From Flaccisagitta enflata (Eukaryota > Chaetognatha > Sagittoidea > Aphragmophora): 64,000 bases of DNA. The stretch is from positions 44,144,001 through 44,208,000 of the forward strand of contig OZ231127.1 of the NCBI GenBank assembly GCA_965153355.1, given 5' to 3'. The notes under the pieces were generated by a model. That model was given only the letters and a program-made list of their open reading frames with translations, was not told the origin of the DNA and searched no databases. Below, in pieces: positions 30,475-46,400 of the stretch. Position numbers and translations under genes: made by a program. The stretch's first letter is position 1, and each line of letters opens with the position of its first letter.

Positions 30475-31022
30475 CAAGGCCGGATACACGGGCCAAGACG
30501 GTGCGCCTGGCGTTATTGATTCTTAGACCTATCCCTAGCTCTACGAGACCTGTCCCAAGCTATATTGACCTAACCAAACATGAATATGACAATGAATGAA
30601 ACGACGAGTAACATGAATGATGAACGAGATAAGTTTTTATGAGACTTTAAACATTTTCTATGATTTTTCACTCTAGAACAATGAACCAACCGACAGACCC
30701 GCTCTTTAAAACCAAACCGTAGCAAAAAATGATAAAATTAAATGACGAGTGACATGAATGACGCTCGAGATGAGTTTTCCATGAGAATCTAAACATTTTC
30801 TGCGATTTTTCACTCTAGATGGACAGACCGACGCACTGGCTCTATCAAACCTATCCGTAGCTGAATATGATAATGAAACATATGACGAATAACATGAATG
30901 ATGAACGAGATGAGTTTTTAAGAGATATTAAACATTTTCTGCGATCTTCAACTCGAGCGTGACCAACCGACCAACCGACCAACAAACTGAGCCTCTTATA
31001 GAGGTACTATGGCGCACCTCAA
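30475..31022 (-). repeat. Dispersed hairpin repeat expanded by three 141-bp tandem units
   Basis: Head CAAGGCCGGATACACGGG. Three internal units mark GACGAGTAACATGAATGATG-like positions at about 30602, 30743 and 30883. Ends CCTCTTATAGAGGTACTATG/GCGCACCTCAAAA, a degenerate hairpin. Confidence 0.7.
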
Positions 31023-31196
31023 AAGAGAGTAAGTTAAAGCCGACAGTTGCCGTTGCGAATACTTTTGAGGAGGCTCAAAAACTGAGAATCGGCTGAAATT
31101 GAAATAGAAACAGCTCTACTTTCATCTATTTGCTACTAGTATACTAGTGTCAGAGCGACGTGGACTAGAATAAATCATTGACTTAGAAAGCAAACA

Positions 31197-31840
31197 AAGC
31201 CGGATGCATGGCTACCCAAGTCGCGTACGGGTGGGCGGGGGAATTGATGTACAAGGCTAACCAAGTATTTAGGCAGGAGCAGTAATGCAAATAGTCGCAA
31301 AAGCGTTAGATGGTCAGCGGTACCTGTGCCCTGCCTATGTAGGTTGTGCTTGAAGCAGGGCAGGAGCCCCAAAGGGATCAATGACCTATGCCTTCACACA
31401 TGTGTGGAATTTTGTCCTTCTCTGTCTGACTGTTTGCCCCCCCCCCCAGTCTTGATGCCCAAATCCCAGCCCCGAGACCCAAATCCCAGCCCAGAGGACC
31501 AAATCCCAGTCTTGTGGCCCAAATCTTAGCCTCAAGGCCCAAATCCTAGCCCAGAGGCCCAAATCCTAGCCTGGAGACTGGGATCTGGGTCCATTGGGTG
31601 GGATCTGGGTCTTTTGGCTGGGATTAGGACCTCAAAGCTGGGATTTGGGCCTCTAGGCTAGGATTTGGGCCTCCAGGCTAAGATTTGGGCCACAAGACTG
31701 GGATTTGGGTCTCGGGACTGGGATTTGGGCCATGAGCCTGGGGGGAGACCGATAGACGGACGGATGAGAAGGAGAAAATTCCATATATGTGTGAAAGCAT
31801 AAATCATTGAAACCTTTTGGGTCGCCGCCCAAAAACGCCG
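31197..31840 (-). mobile_element. Foldback-like element preceded by a hairpin-repeat fragment
   Basis: A fragment of the hairpin repeat head (31197-31290) runs into AGTCGCAAAAGCGTTAGATG/GTCAGCGGTACC. A minisatellite of CCCAAATCCCAGCC units follows whose orientation flips near 31575. The ends are GATCAATGACCTATGCCTTC and its inverted copy near 31790. The flipped core makes this copy a true inverted repeat. Confidence 0.75.
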
Positions 31841-32018
31841 AAAAAATTAAGCGTTACAGAACAATTGATAGCGGAACAACAGGCAGACAGACCGACCGAC
31901 CGTCAGATAGTGATTAAAAAGTTGTGTGCACGCTAGTAAAAATTATAAGATACACTTGTTTAAAAGCTTCGTGCTCTAGCTCAAACTCAAAGTATATTGA
32001 AGTAAATCTCAAGGCAAT

Positions 32019-32330
32019 ATGATTAACCCACGATATCACATTTCAACCCAATGCATGCCATGTGCCATTGCTAATGACTTCAGTACATGTCGTCGCTACC
32101 AACGATTTTGGGTATCAGTTGATTCAGTTCTGCCAAGGACCAAGGGCGACCCAAGTGTCCCGTTTTGCGAATATATTGTCTGTGATAGGTGTCGAGAAAA
32201 TACAATTACATTATTAGCTGTATTTTTTACAATCAGAGAATATGAAGTTCAGTGTATTCACCCCGTTGATATCTTACAAAATAGAGACCATTGGATTATT
32301 CATAGGAGTACAGGAGAAAAATGCTTTTAG
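32019..32330 (+). pseudogene. Possible relic coding fragment, about 103 codons
   Basis: An uninterrupted frame in non-repetitive sequence with mixed composition and paired cysteines (CMPCAIAND; YIVCDRCRE), followed by aromatic and hydrophobic residues. The CxxC pairs could be a zinc-binding fragment from a transposon or a dead gene. No flanking splice signals or partner exons were recognised, and the frame may be open by chance. Confidence 0.2.
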
Positions 32331-32447
32331 CCTCCACTTGAATTCCGACAGTAACTCCGATCCAAACCATTATTTTTAATTACGCTCTTAATCAAGATGA
32401 CTAAAACCTTGAGATCCTAAGATCCTAAGGTCTTTTTTTGTCATTTT

Positions 32448-32664
32448 TAGTCGCGTGCTACGCGACTCTACACCCCGCTTTGTTGGTCCGTCCGTCCGTC
32501 GGTCCGTCCGTCCGTCCGTCCGTCCGTCCGTCACACTTAACTTTTTTTGGGTTTTTGCGGTTTTTGGCCTCACTGCTCCTGCCCAAATGATGGAGTGACC
32601 TCAATTATGGCCCCTGCCCACCCGCACGCGACTGGGGTAGCCGTGTATCCGGCCTTGTTCATTC
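32448..32664 (+). repeat. Dispersed hairpin repeat, complete reference copy
   Basis: Hairpin AGTCGCGT-GCT-ACGCGACT, TCTACACCCCGC, eight GTCC/GTCG units, ACTTTTTTTGGGTTTTTGC, CACTGCTCCTGCCCAAATGA, CCCCTGCCCACCCGCACGCG, and end CCGTGTATCCGGCCTTGTT. 217 bp, no coding capacity. Confidence 0.92.
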
Positions 32665-32699
32665 AGATATTGACCTGTATGCCTTTTTCCAAAATTCGG

Positions 32700-33321
32700 T
32701 ACAGTACCTTCCGAGCAAACCCGGCTAAGACTGGAGGATTATTTTTTGTTACTTTAATTTTATTTTCCAAACTTTGTTTTTTGTGTCTAACCTAATTAAA
32801 AGATACCTAATTTCTTGAACATATTTGGATGTCAAAAAAAATAACTTGTGAAATCAAAGTGCCTGAAGACATCAATATGGAGTGTTCTTACCCAGACCAT
32901 TGGATACAGCAGAAAATTTTACGTATCCTAGACTACTAGAACAGCTCAATCAGACAATTATTTCAGGTTTTATGGCTATTCAAAGTATTAAAGGACAATT
33001 GTCCTAAATTGTTTTGAGACAATTGTCCTTAAAACTTAAAAAAATCTGTAAAACCTGAAATAATTGTCTGATTGAGCTGTTCTTGTAGTCTAGGAGAAGT
33101 AAAATTTTCTGCTGAATCCAATGGTCTGGGTTTGAACACTCCATAGTGATGTCTTCATGCACTTTGATTTCACAAGTTATTTTTTTTGACAGCCAAATAT
33201 GTTCAAGGAATTAAGTATCTTTTAATTAAGCTAGATACAAAAAATAAAGTTTGGGAAATGAAATTAAAGTATCAAAAATTAATCCTCCAGTTTTAGCCGG
33301 GTTTACTCGGAAGGTACTGTA
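32700..33321. mobile_element. Tc1/mariner-like snapback MITE with TA duplication
   Basis: Element 32702-33319 (618 bp) flanked by TA. Terminal CAGTACCTTCCGAGCAAACC is matched by its complement at the right end. The whole sequence folds on a centre near 33010. It lies just beyond the STAM stop codon. Confidence 0.88.
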
Positions 33322-33364
33322 GTAAAAGTTACGAACCGACAGTCAGATGTTTTCCTCACTGGAC

Positions 33365-37358
<3,994 letters not shown>

Positions 37359-39158
37359 CTTGAGACTTCGAAATTACTAAATAAGCGAGTAAATTGAAAA
37401 AAAAAAAAAAGTAAGCAGATATTCAAAATGTGATCAATTGGTTACAGAATTCTTCTACAGACGTTAATGATACTTACACATCATTTCTTCCGCAAAATTT
37501 TTTTGGACTTTTTTTTTTAATTTTCGGGGTTGAATCGACCTCTTTTTTTGTAATTGCCCTACATCTGTGCGTGAAATCTAATACGATACGTGAGCACACG
37601 TGGCGAATTCATGGCCATTTTGTGTCCAATAACACGAAAATGGCAAATGTGACCGACGGGCGGACCGAAAATTATCTAGGCTAACTGCACGCGACTCAAA
37701 ACTTAAACATTTTGTTTTATACTTTTTTCTCGGTTCTCCAAAAAAACGAGAGAGGACGCGTTGCAGTTGCGGCACTAACAAAAAAAAGAACAAATTTACG
37801 TTGCCTCTGAAAATATGAAAAAAAAAGATAATAAAAATATGAAAAAAATCATTTAGATAAAATTATCGTCAAAAGAAACACTAATTGAAAACGCGCCGAT
37901 ATTCATCTATTCTTCACATTGGGAATATTAATACCTCATCAATCCCTAACTAATAAAACAACGTAAAAAAGGCCCACATCAACATCAGTTTTGTATCGTG
38001 CATAACTAACCGACCGACGAGAAAGAGGGGCATGGGCATGATGACGCGACGAACACACAATCGGAAGATTAATGTAAACACTAGTAGTGTCACTACTCCT
38101 GATCCTGCTAATAACAATTTGTCATGCGAATATTTTACTCATCTTTCAAAGTCGTTGAGATGAAATATCTGTTTTCCATTCGCATGAATTCATTTGGGCG
38201 TAATACAAAACAGACCCGAGTGATGAGTACAAATATATTACTAAGTATACTACAAATATAATTATGCTACTATATATCTGGTCATGAATTTATATCGGCC
38301 CGAATCGGGCATTAGCAAAAAGAAAGGAGTCCCAGGTTTCGAAAGAGACCTCGAAGGAAAAACTTGTCGAGTCAACTTTTTTTTTCTTTCGATTTTTTTC
38401 TCTTTTCTCTGAAGTCTGAACGGTAGCTGCAATCTCATTCTGACACTGAAAAAGCAGCTGCGGCAGTGCGGCAGTTTGACTCAGTTTCGTCGTCATATCT
38501 AAGAAAATCTCTAAGACCTAGGATCCAAAAAATTCGTCTCTCACTTTCAATATCATCGACGACCGAACTAAAAATTCGATTTTGTAGAATGTTCTCCGAT
38601 TCGAATGATTGTCCAAAATTTCAAAGAGACTAGTCAGTATACAGGTCGCGACCAATGACACGAGTAGATTGGGAATGACCGTGCTGATTGCGGACTCATG
38701 GTGGAAGTCTACTGTCCGAGACTGTCATTTCAGATAACGGGCGTCCGTTGGGCAAATGACTACTATCTTTTTGATATTGCCTTTCAATCCTAACATTTCA
38801 GATCCAGTCATAGTTTGACTCTGGCAGGACTACCCCAGTCTCGCGCCAGTAGGCAGCGATAGTGACCATGGCATTTGGGCTGAGGTAATAAGAATCTCAG
38901 AAACCCCTAAAGATTCAGGACAGACAGACCGACGGGAGGACGGACCGACAAGGTGGGGTAAAGAGTCGCAATCGCCAATCTACCAAGTTCTCTCTCCTGA
39001 CCTGAATATTATCTGTACATGTAAGTCAACTCGTCGTTTTTGTACCACATCCTTTGACAGATAGCAGCCAATTGTATTCATATCATCTCATATCAACTCT
39101 CTCACGCGCGTTGTTGCAAACAGAAACATTAACATAGAAACTTTGACGCAACATAAAC
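37359..39158. promoter_or_regulatory. Shared upstream region of divergent STAM and synaptophysin-like genes
   Basis: 1.8 kb between two start codons on opposite strands. It is AT-rich, has no long microsatellite and only fragments of the dispersed hairpin repeat (about 37640-37700 and 38915-38970). A possible non-coding or 5'UTR exon of STAM lies at about 38470-38510 on the minus strand. No clear TATA box could be assigned. The promoter function is inferred from position only. Confidence 0.4.
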
Positions 39159-42100
39159 ATGAATTGGGCCAACGCGAAAACGGACGTTTTGAAGGAACCG
39201 CGCGGGTTCATCAAAGTTATCCAGTTCTTCTTTAGCATCTTGGCTTTCGCATGCTGCGTGGACTGGCGCGGTCATCTAAAGTTCCAAATCAAATGTACGG
39301 GGAACAAGACAACGACAATTACGGTGAAAGAGACTTTCAGTTACCCGTTTGCACTGGACGAAGTTGTTTTGACCGGAGCGGAGCAGCGATGTCCGAAGTA
39401 CGTCGATGAAAAGTTCGACTTTGAAGTGAACGCCGCGAATGACGCCCAATTCTTCGTCTTCATCGGAGTCGTCGCCTTCGTGGCTTCCATCATCATCTGC
39501 GTCGGATACGTTCTCTACGAGGTTTTGTTCTCGTTCTTGTTTTGTCAGTATTTGCTATAGTTTTCCTTCTAATTTTGTCAGATTGTTTGTTTCAAACGTG
39601 TATTGATGTCATTCCCGTACATCCAAGCCCAAGCCCGGGTACACAGCCACCCAAGTGGCGGGTGGGCAGGGGCAGTGATGATAGAAGTGAAGTATCATGT
39701 AAGTATTGTGAAAAAAGAAGTGCTGATAATCGCCTATAAATTCGCAAAAAAAAACAAAAAAAAAATGAGCAACTGATTGACGGACCCATTGACCGACGTA
39801 GGGAATTAAAGTGTCGGGTACTCGCGATAAATAGTCAAATTATGTGTATAAGTCGTAACTCATTAAAAACCGATGATCTCATTTCCAGTTTTTGCAACTT
39901 ACTGACGTTCTCTCCTTCTTTATAACGTTCAGGATGTCTATTTGTCGACCCCTCGTTATGCATGGGGCGACCTCATCCTGCACGGTGTGTTGGCGTTCCT
40001 GTGGTTCGTCTCCTCCTGCGCCTACGCCGCTTCCATCTGGAAAATCAAAAAGTTCACTTCCTATGCTTGGGTCAAGGAGGAACTCACAGACTGTCTCAAT
40101 GGTACAGCAAGCCTTATTTGGCACTTCGAAACACATTCCTTACGACACGGAGAAAGATAAAAGTGAATTAGCCAGTCATATGATTTTTGCATTTATTTTT
40201 GCATCAACAACTCTTATTTTTGACCTACAATGTGTTCTACTGGTATAATAGATTTAAAATTGTAAATTTCCAGGCAGATGATACTCTGGTTGGCTTATAT
40301 GAGGCCAAACTAAAGTGATATCTTCAAACCAAAAATGAGAAGACCTCAAAAAACAGCTGTAATGATCAAAACATTATGACTTCTTTGGTCTGTTGCGGAC
40401 ACATATTTTGTTTTCAGCTCCTGCTTTTAAATGAAATCCACTCAGGCTATCATCAGGTTTGTACGAAACAAATGGCCACTCTTATCTTTAAAATTTAAAT
40501 GCCAAAGTAAAAATAAATGTGAAAATAACCAAAATGTAATAAAAATTGGAAAATTTTGGAAAAAAATGGTTCAGTACTGATTTGGCGCACTTCCTAATGG
40601 CGCAGCCTTTCAAGATTTTAGTACAAGTAAACTGGATGTGTAATCAACTTACGGTTCAAATTTTATCCACTTGCGACCATTTTAACATGCATTTTCATTC
40701 TTTTTTTGCTGAGATGTATTGCAATCCAAGATGTTGGAAAAAACATTTTGAATTTTGAGAATTATGAATAGGGAAAACTAAGAGCGATTTTGCATTTCCA
40801 AAGACATGAGCCTCTAGATATTGGATTTTGCCAGAGGCTGATGTTTTTTGTTTTTGCATTTTTTCATTTTTTATGCAAATTCATAATTCTCAATGAGATG
40901 TGTTAAAATGACAAAATTGTGATTTTTCTCTCAAGACTTGATTTAGACCTTGAAGAGCATATTTTTAGGCTCTGAGGGGCCAGGAAGCTCAATTAAATCC
41001 AAGGTCTTGCAAAAGAGAGGTCACCCTATTTGAAAACAGGTTGCCCAAGGGCAATATGTGGTCAGCGATACCCGTTGCCCTGCATTGCATGATTGTGAAT
41101 TGCAGTCAGGGGAAGCAGGGCAGCGGCCCCGAAGACTTTTGTTTGTCCTAAGATGGTGAATGGCCTGTGAGGGTAGATTGGTGGCCTGAAATAGCTGATT
41201 TGAGGCCTGAAATAGCAGATTCAAGGCCTGAGGGCTAAGTTTATTTGAGAAGCCTAAGAGGGTAGATTTCAGGTCTGAGGGGGCCAATTTCAAGCGTGAG
41301 TGGGCCAGTTTCAGGTCTGAAGGGGCCAATTTCAGGTCTGAGAGGGCTGATTTCAGGTCTGAGAGAGCAGATTTAGGGCCTGAGATGGCAGATTTCAGGC
41401 CTGAGAGGGCAGATTTCAGGCATGAGATGGCAGATTTCAGGCATGAGAAGGCAGATTTCAGGTCTGAGAGGGCAGATTTCAGGCCTAAGAGGGCGGATTT
41501 CAGGCCTGAGAGGACAGATTTCAGGCCTATGAGGACAGATTCCAGGCCTGAGAGGGCAAATTTTAGGTCTGAGAGGCCTAATGGGGGGACAAACGGAAGG
41601 ACAGACGGACAAACAAAAGTCCCCCTGTGTTCTACAGGACTTTGTCCCCTTCGGGGTGGTTGCCCAAAAAGGTGCATGGGCCCCAAGGGGTCCTTGGGGA
41701 CCCCTCATATGAGCAACAAGGATCACACATTTTCAGTTGTATCTGTTGCCCTGCATGGGGTGTTGAGGTGATGAGGTATGTTGAAAGTAGGGCAGCACGC
41801 CTAAAGGGCTGATATCCTGTAGGACACAGTGGTGAATTGCCATATGTCCGGTTAGGGGGGCTGAGAGGGCCTGATCATGCCTTTTTGGGCAGCGGCCCCG
41901 AAGGGGCCGATGACCTATGCTTTCACATATGCAGAAATTTCTCTTCCTCCACCTTCTCCTCCGTCCGTACCCCCCACAGCTTCGCAGCCCAAATTCTGGC
42001 TGTGAGGCCCATATTCCACCCCAGAGATCCAAATTCTAACCTTGAGGCCCAAATTCTAGCCTTGAGGCCCAAATTCTAGCCCAGAGGCCCAAAATCTAAG

Positions 42101-43368
42101 CCTTAGGCCCAAATTCTAGCTGTAAGGCTCATGTTCAACCCCAGAGATCCAAATTCTAACCTAGAGGCCCCAATCCCAGCCTCATGGCTCAAATCCCAGC
42201 CTCAAGGCTCAAATCCCAGCCTTGAAGCTCAAATCCCAGCCTCAAGGCCCAAAGCCAAACCTCAAAGCCCCAATTCCAGCCTTGAAGCCATAATTCCAGC
42301 CTCGAGGCCATAATTCCAGCTTCAAGGCTCAAATCCAAGCCTCAAGGCTCAACTCCAAGCCTCAAGGCCCCAATTCCAGCCTTAAGGCCATAATTCCAGC
42401 CTTGAGGCTCAAATAAAAACAGCATAGGTCATTGGCCCTTTCGGGGCTGCTGCCCCTCTAACCACCTCACACCCACATACTCACATAGGGGCAACGGGTA
42501 CCGCTGACCATCTAACGCTTTTGCGACTATTTTTGGCTTCAGTGATCTAGATTAAGCATTTAGTTATAAGAGGGCTAATTGAGCCCAAAGGGGTGATTTA
42601 AGGCTTATGAGGACTGATTTTACGCCTGTGAAAGTTGATATAAGACCAGTGAGAGCTGATTTCAGCCAGGTAAAAGCTGACTTTAGGCCTGTAAAGGTTG
42701 ATGAAGAACAGAGAGGGCTGAAGTCAGCCAGGTGAGAATCGATGCATACCTGACAGGGCAGATCTTAAGTCAAAGAGGGATGATTTAAGGCCAAAGAAGG
42801 CTGATTTAAGGACTAATTCTAAGCCTAAGAGGGTTGATTTAAGGTATAAGTGGAATGATTTTAGGCCTGGGAGTAGAGTTTACCTATACGCTTTTTTATA
42901 CGCCACCTCTACCGGAAGTGGCAGATAAGACGCAAAAACGTATTTGGCGCCAAAATGAGTTTCCGGTTTGAGTTTTTCAGGTTTTTCACTTGGCAATGAA
43001 GGAGTAGTAAGATTTGGGGAATTCATGGTGGATTTTCTGTGATCATTTTTTAAATTTAGTAAAAATTTCCAGAACTTTTTTACTAGCATCAAAAGATTAT
43101 TTTCATTTCTTATTTCTATTTATTTTTTTTCATTTTCATCACTTTTTATATTTCATGATTCACATTTCATTTATCACTTTTCACTTTTCTTTTTTCATTT
43201 TTTTTTTATTTTTCATTTTTCATTTTTCACTTTTCACTTGTCTGTGTCTCTCTCACTCTCTCTCACTTTGCACCTGCCATAATGCCAATTCCAATTTTTG
43301 TTGACCATATGTTTTGGTTAAATCGATCCTCTGGTTACATGAAGTGACAACCAAATCGATCGCGCGCT

Positions 43369-43455
<87 letters not shown>

Positions 43456-46400
43456 ACAACAAAGAAAGAATATCAAAGGACCCATAGATGAGACTGAGTG
43501 GCAAGAAAAAATCAAATGGCCAATCATATTTTCATGAATTGTCCTTTCTGCTCAAGTCTCGATCTTGGTCTGGGTCTCTCTGTCTCTCTATTTCTGTCTC
43601 TGTCTCTGTCTCTCTCAACAAAACGGAGATATCACGTCTTAATCGGGAAAAAAGTCGAAGTCAGTCTTCGACTTTTTGACATATTCGAGAGAAACAGGGT
43701 TTTCATTTTCTTATGGGGAAGTTGTGAATCTCTTTACAACTGATTGAGCCTCAATGAAATTGACTTAGATAAGTAAATTTGATAATTCTCTTTCATTTGG
43801 CGCCAAGCAGAATGCTCTACGGCAAATATTTTTTGCGTTATGAATTTTTAAAGATTTATTTACGAAAAATTCTAATTGAATTTTTTTTCAATTTTTTATG
43901 ATTATAAGTAGGATCAATAAAGGAGTGTATTTAAGTTTGTTTGAGCATGCAAATACAAGAAGACATGTTTATAAGCATAGCCGCTCATCTGTGAGAGTGT
44001 TTTTGAGCATTTTAGCTCATTTAGCTCATTTTGCTGAGTTTATTCTTTCAAATTTCAAATGCGACAAGTGAATAAATATTCTGATATATATTTAAGCAAG
44101 CAGCCATAAGAAAGCATGTCAGTGAGCAGAGCTGCTCATTTGTGAAGGTGTTTTAAGTATTCTAGCTCATTTAGCTCAGTTTTTTTATCTAAGTTTTAAT
44201 AGGATGAATGAATATTTTAATTGAGCATGCAAACACAAGAAAGCATTTCAGGTAGCATAGCTGGATATTTGGTTGATTGATTTTAAGTATTTTAGCTCAT
44301 CTCGCTCAGTTGGCTTGGTTCTATTTTTCTCTGATTTTAAGTGCAATCAATACATACAACTACTTTTGATTTAATCTAACAAATAAAAAAAATGCAGGGA
44401 TTGAAAATAAAAGCTTGGTGAAAAGTGACCAATGCTTACGACTTTTTTCCTCACGGCGACAGCCGCCATTACTGGTAATCTTAGTCCATAACTAGAAAAT
44501 AGTAACAAAATTTATATTTTCTTTTATGATATTGACGAAGAGCAAATGAGAACATTTGAATGAAAAAAACACCACCATGCTTTGCTCAATTCAAGTATTT
44601 TCCAAAAGAGTCAATGTTGCATCACAGGCACTGGGAAACTCATTTCATATTTAAAAGATAGTAGTAATTGTAATATTACTTAAAAAAACGTTAAAAAGCG
44701 TTTTTTAGGCTAAAAACTCCACTTATACGCAACCTACTATGCATAAAATCTCAATTATACTTCCGTTATATGCCACTAGATGATTTTGTTTGAAACTCCA
44801 AACTCTACCTGGGAGGGTTGATTTTAGGTCTTAAAGCTGGATTGAAGCAACCGGCTTCTAGAGGGTAGCAGCGGACAGACAGACAAATACAAAGATGTAT
44901 AAAGGTTCACCCCTGTGTTATACAAGATATTATCTGTTTGAAGCTGCTGCCTAAATGATGTGTATTGAGCAGACAAATGGATAAATGACGAGTCATCCAA
45001 GAATCACACATGGTCAGCAGTACCCAATGCCCTACTTGATGAGCTGAAAAAGTGGAGTGAGAGCAGGGCGGCGGCGCTAAAGGGCCAATGTCTTTTCGGA
45101 CACTAAAGTGAATATCCATACGTCCACAAATTCTGAGAATCAAGTTTTAGGTTTGAGAGGGCAAATTTGAGACCTAGGGCTTATTTCAGACCAGAGAGGG
45201 CTGAATAGAAGCATGGGAGGGTTGATTTTAGGCCAAAGAGGGCTGATTTTGGACCCAAAAGGAGTAGTTGTGGGCCTAAGAAGGTTGATTTTTGATCTGA
45301 AAGAGCTGATTTTAGCACTGAGAGGGTTGCTCTGGGCCTTTTGGAGCTGATTTCAAGTCTTAACAGGTCGCCCTAGGGGAATTTATGGTCAGCGATGCCC
45401 GTTGCCCTGCTTTGCATGATTGTGAATTGGAGTGAGAGGAAGCAGGGCAGCGGCCCCTAAGGGGGTGAAGTCCTGTAGAACACAGGGGGACTTTCATTCG
45501 TCATTCCATTTGTCATTCCGTCCTTCATTCCGTCTATTCCCCCCAGGCACTCTCAGGCCTGAAATTGGCACTCTGAGGCCTGAAATCTGCCCACTTAGGC
45601 CTGAAATTTATCCTCTCAGGCCTGAAATCTGCCTTTCAGGCCTGAAATCTGCCCTCTCAAGCCTTGAATCTATAAGGGCAAATTTTAGGCCTGAGAGGGC
45701 AGACTTCAGGTCTAAGAGGACAGATTTCAGGCCTGAGAGGACAGATTCAACATCTGAGAGGGCAGATTTCAGGTTTGAGAGGGTAAATTTCAGGCCTGAG
45801 AGGGCAGATTTTAGGCCTGAGAAGGCCTGGAGAGGCAAACGGAATGACAAAGGGAATGACAAACGAAATTCCCTCTGTGTTCTACAGGACTTTGTTCCCT
45901 TCAGGGCCGCTGCAAAAAAAATAACAGATTTGGGTATTGGGAGGGATATTCGGATAAACAGACAGAGCCTCTAACCACCCACAAAACTGCATCTGCCCTC
46001 CAGAATAACTGCTTCTGCCCATTTGAAGCAATTCCTTTTTGGGCAGCGGCCCCAAAGGGCCGATGTCCTGTAGGACACAGGGGGGAATTTCCAGACGTCC
46101 GTCCTTCCGTCCTTCCGTCCCCGGACCATCAAGGACCCAAACCAGCACTCTCAGGCCTGTTTTTTGCCCTCCATGCCCTGAAATAAGCTCTGTCAGACCT
46201 TGATATAGCTCTCCAGGCTTCAAATCCACCTTTAATATGTCCTCCAGGCCTCAAATCTGCCCTTCTGACCTCAAATTTGATCTCCAGACCTCAAATCTGC
46301 CCTCAAGGCCTCAAATTAGCCCTCCAGGCCTCAGATCTGCCCTCCAAGGCTCAAATCTTCCGTCATGACCTCAAATCTGCCCCAAGACCTCTTTTCAGCC

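Noticed and set aside
41021-41726. Overlapping repetitive frames on both strands (up to 221 codons)
   Set aside because: They are translations of the 21-bp type II minisatellite core of a foldback-like element.
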